A DNA stretch of 64,000 nucleotides from Paenibacillus fonticola DSM 21315 (GCF_000381905.1 NZ_KB907258.1:94702-158701); one strand, 5' to 3'. Counted from the first letter of the stretch, positions 8,836-18,832 are shown. Numbers and translations: made by a program. Notes: generated from the letters alone by a model not told the origin.

Positions 8836-9738
8836 CTACTGCCGATCTTTTCGAATTAGTTTCAGGAATATAAGCGTAACTACAATGATAATGACAAAGA
8901 AAATTATGGCTCCTGCAGAACCCGCCCCCACATTCATATACCGGAAAGCGGTTTTGTATATCATCGTTCCCATTGTCTCTGTCGTGTCTCCGGGGCCGCC
9001 ATCAGTCAAAATCATGATGGAGTCGAAAATTTTCAAAGCATCCATTACACGCAAGGAAACGACTAGGGCAATGAAATTCCGGATCAGAGGAAGCGTTATC
9101 TTAAAAAAGACTTTCACGCGATTGGCCCCGTCTATAAATGCACTTTCATAAATATCCCGCGGCACTGTTTGTAAAGCGGCGATCAGAATCAACATACAAA
9201 AGGGCGTCGCTCCCCAGACATCAATAATGATGACTGCGATTTTCGCAGGGAGTGTCTCCCCCGTCCAAGCAACTGCTTTCAGACCCAAAGCTTCAATGAG
9301 GTAATTAATAGGGCCATATATGGCGCCGAACATAATTTTCCACATGGTGGTTGATACAACAGGCGCCAGCATCATGGGCAGAATAAACAGACTCTTGAAG
9401 ATTTTTGTCTGCCTGCTTACCTTCTCATTGTTTAGAGTTAGCGCCAGTATCATCCCCAACGTCACATTCAGCAATACGGTAAAGAAGGTAAAAACCATCG
9501 TCCAACCGATGGACTTCATAAAAGGACCGTTAGTCAACATATATTTGTAATTGTCTAACCCAGTCATCCGAATCATCGTATTAGGCAAAGATAAGTTATA
9601 GTTCAATAAGCTGATGTAAATGGAGTAAAACAATGGAACGATGGCCAATAAAGTGATGAGTATAACAGCTGGTCCGATAAAGACATAGGGTAGTGCTCGC
9701 TCGGATATTTTTTTAACAGCCCCCGTTTCTTGCTTCAT
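8836..9738 (-). CDS. Carbohydrate ABC transporter permease, MalF type
   Basis: The 300-residue product starts at the ATG 9736-9738 (MKQETGAVKKISERALPYVF), chosen because AAGGTG lies about 8 bases upstream; the frame is open 13 codons further but without a ribosome binding site. It has six predicted membrane helices and the EAA motif (TVPRDIYESAFIDGANRV followed by FKITLPLI). It is the first gene of the sugar operon and is divergent from the GntR-type regulator, with a long AT-rich control region between them. Confidence 0.94.
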   Translation of the reverse strand: MKQETGAVKKISERALPYVFIGPAVILITLLAIVPLFYSIYISLLNYNLSLPNTMIRMTGLDNYKYMLTNGPFMKSIGWTMVFTFFTVLLNVTLGMILALTLNNEKVSRQTKIFKSLFILPMMLAPVVSTTMWKIMFGAIYGPINYLIEALGLKAVAWTGETLPAKIAVIIIDVWGATPFCMLILIAALQTVPRDIYESAFIDGANRVKVFFKITLPLIRNFIALVVSLRVMDALKIFDSIMILTDGGPGDTTETMGTMIYKTAFRYMNVGAGSAGAIIFFVIIIVVTLIFLKLIRKDRQ

Positions 9739-10079
9739 GAAATGTTCACCTTCATTCCCCTTTGGATACGCTCTCACTTTTCAAAAGATAGCTTACAGCT
9801 AAACTCCTTCTTCTAAGAATTTTATTTTCCCCGTTCACCACCTAACTGAAAAATTTTATATTGCCTGTTCACACAATATATACTAATATACTTTAATATA
9901 ATTATATATACTAAATATAGTATAAAGTTTTGTTTTTTCGACATTTTCCCCTGTTTTAGAACATAATTCGACGATTCAAACAGTATATTCACCTCAGTTT
10001 TTGGATAGGTAGACTTTGTTGTATGCTATCTATATAATCAACTTAGTATATAAATTAAATTTAGGTGTGATCATTCAAT
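9739..10079. promoter_or_regulatory. AT-rich divergent control region of the sugar locus
   Basis: This gap separates the ABC/GH2 operon from its likely regulator. It contains a 7-4-7 inverted repeat (TATACTA, AATA, TAGTATA) at 9907-9924 and related TATATACTAA-like sequences at 9877-9891 and, inverted, at 10043-10050. These are candidate operators for the adjacent GntR-type protein. TATAAT also appears within the repeat zone on the minus strand, but without a convincing -35 element, so the operon promoter position is not fixed. Confidence 0.55.
10010..10038 (+). promoter_or_regulatory. Probable promoter of the GntR-type regulator
   Basis: TAGACT (10010-10015), a 17-bp spacer and TATAAT (10033-10038) form a fair sigma-A promoter. 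The candidate operator half-site TTAGTATA at 10043-10050 falls at the expected transcription start, consistent with autorepression. The ATG at 10080 has AGGTG at 10063-10067. Confidence 0.6.
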
Positions 10080-11132
10080 ATGAAAGAACAACCTCTATAC
10101 AAACAGATTCAGGAGAAAATTAAGGAACAGGTTAGGCTGGGCATTCTTCGGCCGGGAGATCGGGTAGGCTCAGAGAAGGAATTGTCCCAATTGTATCGCG
10201 TCAGTCAAATTACGACCAAAAACGCCCTGATCGGCCTCGCTGAGGAGGGTTGGGTTAACCGGATCCAGGGAAAAGGGACCTTCGTCTCGCCTCAATCCGC
10301 GCAAATGCGTCCCGCACCCGCCAGTCCGACCTTGATCGGAGTTATCTTTCCAAGCATGAAAACACGGGTGGATCAGCAATTACTTAACTTTATCGAACAA
10401 TATGCCTATGAGGAAGGATTTCAGATTTTACTGCGGATAACTAGGGAATCGGCGGAGGGAGAAACGCAATCCGTTCGGCAACTCATGGATATGGGGATCA
10501 AGGGCCTGATTATTTTCCCGACCGAAGCGGAGATTTACAACGAAACCATCATTCAGCTGTCATTCGACAAATTTCCCGTCGTGTTGATTGACCGATTCTT
10601 TAAAAACATTCGTGTCTCCCGTGTAACCACGGATAACATCCAGGGAACCTTTGACGCCATCACCTATTTGTTGAATAAAGGGCACCGGCATATCGCCTAC
10701 ATTTCGCCTGAAATCACGAACTCGGTCACCGAAGACCGGGCTGCCGGTTATGAGAATGCCTATTTGGAACAGCAATTCCCCATCGACAAGACGCTTTGGT
10801 GCTTACTGAGCTTGCAAACGATTCAGCAAGGCCGGGCAAAGGATGAAATCGCTGAGTTTTTAAAAGAAAGAGAGCATGTTACGGCTATTTTCACTGTAAA
10901 TGTCCAGCTGGCCCATTTTGTTTACAACTATTTAAGGGATTATGATCTTTTGGACCGCATTGAGCTTATTACCTTCGACGATCCCGAGTTGCCGGACGTT
11001 TCTTATGTAGCACAAAACATTGAGGAAATCAGTCAAAAAAGCATTGAGTTTCTAAAAATCCAGCTCCAGGGAACGGAAGCGCCGCTACAGCATCTTGAAC
11101 CCGCAACGCTCCGCCTGAAAAACGAATCATAA
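10080..11132 (+). CDS. GntR-family regulator with LacI-type sugar-sensing domain (AraR-like)
   Basis: The 350-residue protein has an N-terminal winged helix-turn-helix of the GntR type (PLYKQIQEKIKEQVRLG, then LSQLYRVSQITTKNAL and NRIQGKGTFV by residue 72). A periplasmic-binding-protein-like effector domain like that of LacI/AraR follows (LIGVIFPSMKTRV, TTDNIQGTFDAITYLLNKGH). This architecture is typical of sugar-responsive repressors such as AraR. It is transcribed divergently from the ABC/GH2 operon and is its most likely regulator. The inducer is unknown. Operator candidates lie in the shared intergenic region. Confidence 0.9.
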   Translation: MKEQPLYKQIQEKIKEQVRLGILRPGDRVGSEKELSQLYRVSQITTKNALIGLAEEGWVNRIQGKGTFVSPQSAQMRPAPASPTLIGVIFPSMKTRVDQQLLNFIEQYAYEEGFQILLRITRESAEGETQSVRQLMDMGIKGLIIFPTEAEIYNETIIQLSFDKFPVVLIDRFFKNIRVSRVTTDNIQGTFDAITYLLNKGHRHIAYISPEITNSVTEDRAAGYENAYLEQQFPIDKTLWCLLSLQTIQQGRAKDEIAEFLKEREHVTAIFTVNVQLAHFVYNYLRDYDLLDRIELITFDDPELPDVSYVAQNIEEISQKSIEFLKIQLQGTEAPLQHLEPATLRLKNES

Positions 11133-11164
11133 CCCTGAGGCTCCTCACCTATTAACGCTCAAAA

Positions 11165-11236
11165 AAGCCATACCCCCTTTCACCTACAGAATGTGCTAAC
11201 TAAACATCATTCTAAAGAAAGGATTGGGTATGGCTT
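11165..11236. repeat. Inverted repeat with a long loop, possible terminator or mobile relic
   Basis: AAGCCATACCC (11165-11175) and GGGTATGGCTT (11226-11236) are perfect 11-bp complements about 50 nt apart. The spacer contains AAGAAAGGATTGGGT just before ATGGCTTCG, which looks like a ribosome binding site and start codon of a very short ORF ended by TGA. It lies between the converging regulator and trhA genes. No clear T-run follows, so a small mobile-element relic is as likely as a terminator. Confidence 0.35.
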
Positions 11237-11347
11237 CGTTAACGATTAGCTGCTGAAATTTAACGAACGGAATGAAGTCGCCAAACTTGAAAGCAAGGCT
11301 CTAAAACCAAATTGCTCTTCACTATCTACGCTAATTATCGGTTATCA

Positions 11348-11986
11348 CTACAGCAGGTACAATAAAATTGCAAAGAAATGCGTCACACTTCCCGCCAGAA
11401 CGAACAGATGCCAGATGGCGTGATGGTAAGGAAATGCCCGCCACACATAAAATATCGTACCTAATGAATAGAGAATCCCACCGGCTACAAGCAGCGCCAT
11501 TCCCCCAAACGGTACAGCAGCGGTTAACGGTCCCCAAGCAATGACGATCAGCCAACCCATAATGAGATAGAAAAACGTGGACAGGAACAAGAACCGTTTC
11601 ACAAAAAAGGCTTTAAATACAACGCCAAGCAGGGCAATCCCCCATATTGTCCCGAATAAGCTCCAGCCGAGCGGGCCGCGAATAGCTACGAGCAAAAACG
11701 GAGTGTACGTACCGGCGATGTAAATATAGATGGAGGAATGATCGAAAAACTCGAACAAGTCCTTTACTTTGCCTTCCTTGAAACTGTGCACTAACGTTGA
11801 GCTCATATAGAGCAGCAGCATGCTGACACCATATATGGTGAAACTGACAATATGCCAAGCAGTGCCTTTTATACTGGAAAAAACGATCAACAGTACAAGC
11901 GCCGCCACACTAAGAAGAGCTCCAATCCCGTGAGTGATGGCATTGGCGATTTCCTCCCTGCGCGGATAAGTATGCGTATTGGCCAT
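11348..11986 (-). CDS. trhA: TrhA/hemolysin III family membrane protein (YqfA/YplQ-like)
   Basis: The 212-residue protein has seven predicted membrane helices of the PAQR/hemolysin III superfamily. The conserved residues are visible: an N-terminal EEIANAITHGIG, STLVHSF, FDHSSIYIYIAGTYTP, and a C-terminal PYHHAIWHLFVLAGSVTHFF with the metal-ligand histidines. Homologues in B. subtilis affect membrane fluidity homeostasis. It begins 46 bp after ftsY on the same strand with a good AGGAGGCGATACAGT ribosome binding site, so it may be the last gene of the fab-smc-ftsY transcript. Confidence 0.93.
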   Translation of the reverse strand: MANTHTYPRREEIANAITHGIGALLSVAALVLLIVFSSIKGTAWHIVSFTIYGVSMLLLYMSSTLVHSFKEGKVKDLFEFFDHSSIYIYIAGTYTPFLLVAIRGPLGWSLFGTIWGIALLGVVFKAFFVKRFLFLSTFFYLIMGWLIVIAWGPLTAAVPFGGMALLVAGGILYSLGTIFYVWRAFPYHHAIWHLFVLAGSVTHFFAILLYLL

Positions 11987-12032
11987 ACTGTATCGCCTCC
12001 TATCATTTTGGTATCTTCTCTCTAATCCTCCG

Positions 12033-13037
12033 CTACTCGCCGCTGGCTCCGCCAGCTTCTTCCTCTTCCTGAATCAGGCCAGCAAACAGGCCGTGCACGA
12101 ATTGCTCGGAATCAAAACGCTGTAAATCCTCCATCTTCTCTCCAAGACCAACGAACTTCACCGGCAGACTCAGCTCTTGACGAATCGCGACTACGATGCC
12201 GCCTTTGGCTGTACCATCAAGCTTTGTTAACACTAGGCCGGTAACACCGCTCTTCTCACCGAACAGTTTTGCCTGGCTGAGCGCATTCTGCCCGGTCGTT
12301 GCATCAAGCACCATCAGCACTTCATGGGGGGCATCCGGAATTTCACGCTGAATGACCCGATAGATTTTATTCAGTTCTTCCATCAAATTTGACTTGTTCT
12401 GCAAGCGGCCAGCCGTATCACATAGCAAAATATCAACTCCGCGCTGCTTCGCAGCTTGTACAGCATCAAACATAACCGCAGCCGGATCGGAACCCGCTTG
12501 CTGCTTGACCACGTCTACGCCGACACGCTCGCCCCATACTTCAAGCTGCTCAATCGCTCCCGCGCGGAACGTATCTCCGGCCGCAAGAAGCACTTTCTTG
12601 CCCTGCTGCTTATAATGATGCGCCAGCTTGCCGATCGTCGTCGTCTTTCCGACGCCATTCACCCCAACAAACAGGAAGACACTGATGCCATTAGGATTCA
12701 GTTTCAATTCGTTATCTTCGTCACCGCGAAGCAGTTCGATCAGCTTCTCCGACAGGATTGGCTGCAGCTCGGAAGCCTCTTCGATTCGCCGCTTCTTCAC
12801 TTCACTGCGCAGATCGTCGATCAATGACATGACTGTATTCACACCGACATCAGCACCGATTAATATCTCTTCCAATTCCTCGAAAAAATCTTCATCTATT
12901 TTCTTACGGCGAGTGACCAGCTCAGTCACTTTCTCTACGAAGCCTTTGCGGCTTTTCTCAAGCCCGTCTTTAAATTGCTTTGTTACCGTCTCCGTTTTGG
13001 AGGCGATGCTGTCTTTCAATTTCTTAAAGAAACTCAT
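12033..13037 (-). CDS. ftsY: Signal recognition particle receptor FtsY
   Basis: The 334-residue protein has a charged N-terminal helix, the N domain, and a G domain with P-loop [38 protein letters not shown] and [10 protein letters not shown]. It is the membrane receptor for Ffh-bound ribosomes. It is short in the acidic A region, as is usual in Gram-positive bacteria. It follows smc by about 80 bp, the same order as in Bacillus; ylxM-ffh, normally next, is about 10 kb away here. Confidence 0.98.
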   Translation of the reverse strand: MSFFKKLKDSIASKTETVTKQFKDGLEKSRKGFVEKVTELVTRRKKIDEDFFEELEEILIGADVGVNTVMSLIDDLRSEVKKRRIEEASELQPILSEKLIELLRGDEDNELKLNPNGISVFLFVGVNGVGKTTTIGKLAHHYKQQGKKVLLAAGDTFRAGAIEQLEVWGERVGVDVVKQQAGSDPAAVMFDAVQAAKQRGVDILLCDTAGRLQNKSNLMEELNKIYRVIQREIPDAPHEVLMVLDATTGQNALSQAKLFGEKSGVTGLVLTKLDGTAKGGIVVAIRQELSLPVKFVGLGEKMEDLQRFDSEQFVHGLFAGLIQEEEEAGGASGE

Positions 13038-13118
13038 GTGGTTCCTCCCTTAGATCATCCTATCGAGATCGATCGCAAAAATACCTCTATTGTTCTCATT
13101 ATGCCACGGCTGGGTCGC

Positions 13119-16100
13119 TCAAGCAATTTCCACCGTTTCCTCATCCTCCAGCTTGACGGAGACGAGCTTGGATACCCCGCCTTCCTCCATCGTCACCCCA
13201 TAGAGAACGTCCGCCTCTTCCATCGTCCCTTTGCGGTGCGTTACGACGATGAACTGGGTTTGCTCGGAGAATTCGCGCAAATATTGGGCGAACCTGGCCA
13301 CGTTCGCTTCATCCAGCGCCGCTTCGACCTCATCAAGCACGCAGAACGGCACCGGTTTAACATGAAGGATAGCGAACAGCAGCGCCATCGCTGTCAATGC
13401 GCGTTCACCGCCCGAGAGAAGCTGTAAGTTTTGCAGCTTTTTGCCCGGCGGCTGGGCTACAACATCGATCCCCGTCTCAAGCAGATTGTCCGGGTCGATC
13501 AGCACCAGATCTGCGCGGCCCCCACCGAACAGCTTGGTAAATACCGTTCCAAACTCACGGCGGATCGCATCGAAAGTAACTTTAAAGCGCTTGGACATTT
13601 CCTCATCCATTTCCTTAATGACCTGGTACAGCGTCGTCTTGGCCTCCACCAAATCATCCTTCTGCTCACTAAGGAACTGATAACGTTCGGATACGCGCTC
13701 ATATTCATCGATCGCTCCCAGGTTAACTTCACCGAGCAGCGTAATTTGCCGCTTCAGCTCCTTAACCTGCGCTTGCGTCTGCGGCACGTCCTCTGGAACA
13801 GCGTAGCGCTGCTTCGCCAGCTCGAAGCTAAGCTCATATTCATCGCTTAGCTTATGTAAAATGTTGTCCAGCTCCACATCGAGACGATTCGCTTGTATCT
13901 CCGTTTGTCGCAGCTGTTCCTCGACAGCCTTAAGGCCAATCCTCTGCTCTTTCGTCTCGTTCTCGCCTTCCTCCAGCTTCTTGACCAGCACACTGCGGGA
14001 GGCACGTTCCATGTCAAGCTGCTCGCTCGTACGCTCCTTCTTCAATTTGAAGTCATTCAGTTCCTCCCGCTGATTGACGCTCTGCATTTCATTTTGCTTC
14101 AAATCTACTTCAAATGATTGCAGAATACTGCGATTTTGTTCCAGCTCTTTTTTCTGTATATCGCATTCTTCCTGTGAACGCTGCAGCTGCTCGCGCAAAG
14201 AAAGACATTCCTGATCCAGCTTGCCTTCACGCACTTTAAGTCCGGTCAACTGCTCTTGCAGTTCTTCCTTCACCGACTCATTCGCCTTACGGGCAAATTC
14301 TGCGGCTTGAATCGACTGGCGGATCGTCTGTTCTTCCTGCTCCAGTTCCTTGAGCCTCGCTTCTGCCGAGGCTTTGCTCCTATCCAGTTCCTCAATCTCC
14401 CGCGTATAATGCCCCTTCTCTTGCCCATACAGCTCGAATTGCTCGGAGACATGTCTCCATTCGTGCTCCACTTGCTTCAGCTCACCGGTGTAGGACTGCT
14501 CCTCTGTCCGTTTGGCATCCCCGGCTTCGCGCAGCTTCTCCAGCTCTTGCTCGCATTGCATCATTTGAGCGCGGACATCATTGAGTCCGCCTCTAAGCTT
14601 GCCCAGCATATCCTCGCTTTCGCGAATGTCTGTGGCCAACTGATCCAACTGGCGCTTCCGCCCTAACAAATTGCTGTTTTTGCGATGCTGGCTTCCCCCG
14701 GTCATCGAACCGCCGGCATTTACGACATCGCCCTCAAGCGTGACGATCCGGAAACGGTACTGGCAGCGTGCCGCCATTTTGTTGGCTCTTTCCAGGTCGC
14801 TAGCGAATACGACATTGCCAAGCAGGCTGCCTACGATATTCGCATAACGCGGATCGTGGCCGACAAGCTCGGCGCCAATGCCGATGAAGCCCTCTGCTTC
14901 CTCCATCGTCCGCTTATCCGCCGCGGACATTTGCCGCGGACGAATGACATCGAGTGGAAGGAAGGTCGCCCGCCCAAGCTGGCGCTGCTTCAAGAACGCG
15001 ATCGCCTGGCGGGAGACGGCTTCATTTTCCATGACGATATGCTGCATCGCAGCTCCAAGTGCGGTCTCAACAGCGAGCTCCAGCTTCTCCGGTACCCGGA
15101 TCAGTTCGGCAACAGCGCCGTGAACGCCGCCAAGCAGCGATTTGCGGGAAGCTTTCAGCACTTCCTTTACGCCAAGAGCAAAGCCGTCAAAGTCCTCCTC
15201 CATCTCCTTCATAGTGTCACGACGGGAGATAAGCGCTTCTCGCCGCTGCTCCCATTTACGGATGTTAGCCGAGCTTTCCTCGGCCAGCTTTTGCTGCGAC
15301 TGATGACGCTCGCTCTCCGTAATATAGCGGCTGCGAAGATCGGCAATTTCTTTGGCTAGACGCTCCAGCACCTGCTCGAGCTCTGTCTTTCTGCCCTTCA
15401 GCCGCTCGAGCTCATCCCGCCATTTCGCACCCTCTTCTTCCGAACGGTCCATCCGGCGCTGGACGCCTTCCTTCTGCTGGTCGGCATAGCGGATTTCGTT
15501 CCGGGCTTCCGCCATTTGGTTCATCGTATCCAGTAATTGCCCTTTCAGCGCTTCCTCCTGGGCCTGGCTGATCCCGCCGGTAACGCCCACAAGCTTAATC
15601 TCTTCCGCCGAAAGCTCAGTCCTTAGCGCATGAAGCTGTTTCTCTGCTTCCGCGAACTTCTCCGCTAAAATTTCCATCTCTGCGGAACGCGCGGCATACC
15701 GCTCTTCATTTATAGTCAGCGATTGAAGCAATTGCTCCCGGTTCTGGAGCAGGTTCTTCTCCCGCTCCTTCAATACCTCGCCGAATCCTTCACTCTTCTC
15801 GAAGCTCTCACTGTATTCCAGCAGCTGCCCCTGCAAAATATCGATATGCTCCTCCAATTGGCGGAGAGCCAGCCGGTCGCTCTCCAGCTTGGCATCATGA
15901 GCCGATACGACAGTCGACAAAGCAAGCTGTTCCTCCTGCAGCTTCGATAGCTTGCTGTTCGCCTCGCTCCATGTTTCATGGATGCTCTCGATTTGATGGA
16001 CATAAAGCGATATTTCCTTATGCTTCAATTCCTCGCGAAGCACTTTATAGCGAAGCGCCTTCTCCGATTGCTCTTTCAACGGCCCAATTTGATCTTCCAG

Positions 16101-16691
16101 CTCACTGACCAGATCGTGAATACGCAGCAAGTTTTGTTCTGTGTCATCGAGTTTTCGCCGGGCATCCCGTTTGCGGCTTTTATACTTCACAATCCCTGAG
16201 GCTTCCTCAAAAATTCCTCTGCGATCCTCGGACCGGGTACTTAAAATTTCCTCAATGCGCCCTTGACCGATTATAGAATAAGCTTCCTTCCCGATCCCTG
16301 TATCCATAAACAGCTCGGTAATATCTTTAAGCCGGCAGGATTGCTTATTGATCAGGTATTCACTGTCCCCGCTGCGATGAACCCGCCGCGTTACCGTCAC
16401 TTCACTAAAATCGAGCGGGAGGGCATGATCCGTATTGTCGAGTGTCAAGGAGACTTCTCCGTAATTAACTGCCTTACGCGCATCGCTGCCCGCAAAAATA
16501 ATATCTTCCATTTTGCCGCCGCGCAGCGACTTGGCACTCTGTTCGCCAAGCACCCAGCGAATACCATCGGAAATATTGCTTTTACCGCTGCCATTGGGGC
16601 CAACAACGGCCGTAATACCACGGACAAATTCCATTTCCGTTTTGTCGGCAAATGATTTAAAACCTGCTAACTCGATCCGTTTCAAAAACAT
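13119..16691 (-). CDS. smc: Chromosome partition protein Smc
   Basis: The 1190-residue protein starts MFLKRIELAGFKSFADKTE at the ATG 16689-16691. It has the Walker A motif GPNGSGKSNISDGIRWVLGE near residue 32, long coiled coils either side of a hinge near residues 500-680 (GGVHGAVAELI, GGSMTGGS), and the C-terminal signature LSGGERALTAMALLFA and Walker B CVLDEVEAALDEANV. Smc forms a ring with ScpA/ScpB that compacts and segregates the chromosome. A further in-frame start 13 codons upstream is less likely: family members begin MFLK. Its order rnc-smc-ftsY is conserved. Confidence 0.98.
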   Translation of the reverse strand: MFLKRIELAGFKSFADKTEMEFVRGITAVVGPNGSGKSNISDGIRWVLGEQSAKSLRGGKMEDIIFAGSDARKAVNYGEVSLTLDNTDHALPLDFSEVTVTRRVHRSGDSEYLINKQSCRLKDITELFMDTGIGKEAYSIIGQGRIEEILSTRSEDRRGIFEEASGIVKYKSRKRDARRKLDDTEQNLLRIHDLVSELEDQIGPLKEQSEKALRYKVLREELKHKEISLYVHQIESIHETWSEANSKLSKLQEEQLALSTVVSAHDAKLESDRLALRQLEEHIDILQGQLLEYSESFEKSEGFGEVLKEREKNLLQNREQLLQSLTINEERYAARSAEMEILAEKFAEAEKQLHALRTELSAEEIKLVGVTGGISQAQEEALKGQLLDTMNQMAEARNEIRYADQQKEGVQRRMDRSEEEGAKWRDELERLKGRKTELEQVLERLAKEIADLRSRYITESERHQSQQKLAEESSANIRKWEQRREALISRRDTMKEMEEDFDGFALGVKEVLKASRKSLLGGVHGAVAELIRVPEKLELAVETALGAAMQHIVMENEAVSRQAIAFLKQRQLGRATFLPLDVIRPRQMSAADKRTMEEAEGFIGIGAELVGHDPRYANIVGSLLGNVVFASDLERANKMAARCQYRFRIVTLEGDVVNAGGSMTGGSQHRKNSNLLGRKRQLDQLATDIRESEDMLGKLRGGLNDVRAQMMQCEQELEKLREAGDAKRTEEQSYTGELKQVEHEWRHVSEQFELYGQEKGHYTREIEELDRSKASAEARLKELEQEEQTIRQSIQAAEFARKANESVKEELQEQLTGLKVREGKLDQECLSLREQLQRSQEECDIQKKELEQNRSILQSFEVDLKQNEMQSVNQREELNDFKLKKERTSEQLDMERASRSVLVKKLEEGENETKEQRIGLKAVEEQLRQTEIQANRLDVELDNILHKLSDEYELSFELAKQRYAVPEDVPQTQAQVKELKRQITLLGEVNLGAIDEYERVSERYQFLSEQKDDLVEAKTTLYQVIKEMDEEMSKRFKVTFDAIRREFGTVFTKLFGGGRADLVLIDPDNLLETGIDVVAQPPGKKLQNLQLLSGGERALTAMALLFAILHVKPVPFCVLDEVEAALDEANVARFAQYLREFSEQTQFIVVTHRKGTMEEADVLYGVTMEEGGVSKLVSVKLEDEETVEIA

Positions 16692-16753
16692 ACCTTCACG
16701 ATCACCTCTACCAACTATTGTAACATACAAAAAAGCTTAATGGGACAAGCAAG

Positions 16754-16781
16754 AAGTCCCCGCTGCTTGCTGCACGGGGAC
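16754..16781 (-). other. Hairpin between rnc and smc
   Basis: AGTCCCCG (16754-16761) and CGGGGACT (16774-16781) are perfect complements with an inner TGC/GCA pair set. There is no T-run directly after it on the minus strand, so it looks more like an RNA processing or stability element, possibly an RNase III target, than a terminator. Confidence 0.45.
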
Positions 16782-16806
16782 TATCCATCACACCATTTAA
16801 TTGTAG

Positions 16807-17502
16807 TCAGTACGAAGCTTTTAATCGTTCTAATGCTACAGCGGCAGCCTGCTGTTCCGCTTCCTTCTTGGAGCGTCCCGTTCCTTTGCCCAGCGCCCGT
16901 CCATCCATCGAAACCTCTGAGACGAATTCACGTTCGTGGGCAGGTCCCCGTTCTTCGATAATCCGGTATTCAAGCACCCCCAAATTATGATGCTGGGTCA
17001 GCTCCTGCAGCTCCGTTTTGAAATCCGTCGTCTGCAGCTTGCCGTCAATCATAAATTGCGAGAATATGAACTTATGCAAAAATGCATTAACTTCCTTCAA
17101 ACCCTGATCCAGATAAAGCGCACCAATGAATGATTCGAAGACATCCGCAAGCAATGCGGGACGAGTGCGTCCCCCGGTCAATTCCTCACCCTTACCAAGC
17201 AGAACATATTTACCAAACTCCAGACTCTCAGCGAATTTGACCAAGGATGGTTCACAGACGATCGCAGCGCGAAGCTTGGTCAATTCTCCCTCTGGACGAT
17301 CCGGAAACATTCGGTACAAATGCTCGGATACAGTCAGCTCAAGAACGGCGTCGCCCAGAAACTCCAGACGCTCGTTATCCTGATGCTGACTGAACCGATG
17401 CTCATTCACATAGGATGCATGGGTAAAGGCCTGTTTCAACAGCTGTCGGTTTTGGAATACTATTTGAAGTTTGTGCTGTAACTGCTTCAGATCTCCACTC
17501 AA
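16807..17502 (-). CDS. rnc: Ribonuclease III
   Basis: The 231-residue enzyme has the RNase III signature [20 protein letters not shown] near residue 43, the second metal-ligand segment [16 protein letters not shown], and a C-terminal double-stranded RNA-binding domain ending with [19 protein letters not shown]. It processes rRNA and double-stranded RNA. The start is a TTG (MSGDLKQ) preceded by AAGGGG. The gene lies 12 bp after fabF, as part of the fab-rnc-smc-ftsY run. Confidence 0.97.
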   Translation of the reverse strand: MSGDLKQLQHKLQIVFQNRQLLKQAFTHASYVNEHRFSQHQDNERLEFLGDAVLELTVSEHLYRMFPDRPEGELTKLRAAIVCEPSLVKFAESLEFGKYVLLGKGEELTGGRTRPALLADVFESFIGALYLDQGLKEVNAFLHKFIFSQFMIDGKLQTTDFKTELQELTQHHNLGVLEYRIIEERGPAHEREFVSEVSMDGRALGKGTGRSKKEAEQQAAAVALERLKASY

Positions 17503-17514
17503 CAGACTGACCCC

Positions 17515-18753
17515 TTATGCTTCAAATTTTTTCAGAATAATGGTGGCATTGTGTCCGCCAAATCCGAAGGAATTGGACATCGCTACTGTAACGTCTGCTT
17601 GTCTTGCTTGATTTGGGACATAATCCAAATCGCATTCCGGATCCTGATTTTCAAGGTTAATCGTCGGTGCGATCATGCTATTCTGAATGGTCAGGCCGCA
17701 AATAACGGCCTCCACGCCGCCTGCTGCACCGAGCAAATGCCCCGTCATCGATTTCGTCGAGCTGACGGCCACCTTGCGCGCGTGCTCTCCAAGCGCTTCT
17801 TTGATAGCCTTCGTTTCAGAGCGGTCCCCAACCGGAGTTGAAGTACCGTGCGCATTAATATAATCAATTTGATTAGGCTGAATGTCCGCGTCGCGAATAG
17901 CCATTTCCATGCAGCGCCGTGCGCCATTCGGATCCGGATCCGTCATATGATGGGCATCAGCGCTCAGTCCGTAGCCGATAACTTCGGCATAAATTTTCGC
18001 ACCGCGCTTCTGGGCATGCTCCAGCGATTCAAGCACGAGAATCCCTGCCCCTTCCCCCATCACAAATCCGTCACGTCCTGTATCAAATGGCCGACTCGCC
18101 TTCTCCGGCTCTTCATTTCTAGTCGACATCGCCCGCATCGAGCAAAATCCGGCGAGACCCGTCGGTCTGATTGTCGCTTCTGCGCCGCCGCAAATCATGA
18201 CATCGGCATCCCCGCGCTGAATCAATTTATAAGAATCGCCAATGGAATGAGTTCCGGTCGCGCACGCCGTTACCGCTGTACTGTTAGGGCCTTTCGCTCC
18301 GAAAAGTATCGAGACGTGCCCGGAAGCCATATTGGCGATCATCATCGGAATAAAGAAGGGGCTTACTCGTTTCGGGCCCTTCTGCAGCAAAACATTGTGT
18401 TGATCTTCCCACGTTCCAAGTCCGCCGATGCCTGAACCGATAATGACCCCCACCCGCTCGGGTTCAACCTGTTCTCCGATCATCAGGCCGCTGTCTTTCA
18501 TGGCGTTCGTAGCCGCTGCTGCTGCAAATTGAACGAAACGGTCCATCTTGCGCGCTTCTTTGCGGTCCACATAATCCTCTGGATTGAAATCCTTTATCGA
18601 TGCCGCAATCCGTGTCGGATAGTCACTGACATCAAATGATTCGATAGCAGACACCCCTGATTTCCCTGCGGTCAGATTGCTCCAGAATTTATCCAGGTCT
18701 TGTCCAAGAGACGTAACGACTCCCATGCCTGTTATAACCACTCTATGCTTCAA
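17515..18753 (-). CDS. fabF: Beta-ketoacyl-ACP synthase II
   Basis: The 412-residue enzyme elongates fatty acyl chains by condensing malonyl-ACP with acyl-ACP. The catalytic triad is visible: Cys in TACATGTHSIG, His in INAHGTSTPVGD, and His in SMTGHLLGAAG. The start chosen is the TTG at 18751-18753 giving MKHRVVITGMG, the usual FabF N-terminus, with AGGTGA 8-9 bases upstream; a GTG two codons earlier is too close to that site. It is downstream of acpP and upstream of rnc. Confidence 0.97.
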   Translation of the reverse strand: MKHRVVITGMGVVTSLGQDLDKFWSNLTAGKSGVSAIESFDVSDYPTRIAASIKDFNPEDYVDRKEARKMDRFVQFAAAAATNAMKDSGLMIGEQVEPERVGVIIGSGIGGLGTWEDQHNVLLQKGPKRVSPFFIPMMIANMASGHVSILFGAKGPNSTAVTACATGTHSIGDSYKLIQRGDADVMICGGAEATIRPTGLAGFCSMRAMSTRNEEPEKASRPFDTGRDGFVMGEGAGILVLESLEHAQKRGAKIYAEVIGYGLSADAHHMTDPDPNGARRCMEMAIRDADIQPNQIDYINAHGTSTPVGDRSETKAIKEALGEHARKVAVSSTKSMTGHLLGAAGGVEAVICGLTIQNSMIAPTINLENQDPECDLDYVPNQARQADVTVAMSNSFGFGGHNATIILKKFEA

Positions 18754-18832
18754 ACACACTCACCTCGTATAGATCTCATGTGCAATATTGTAATTTACTA
18801 AAACTCCCGAAAATAATCGTTAAGATGAGGAG

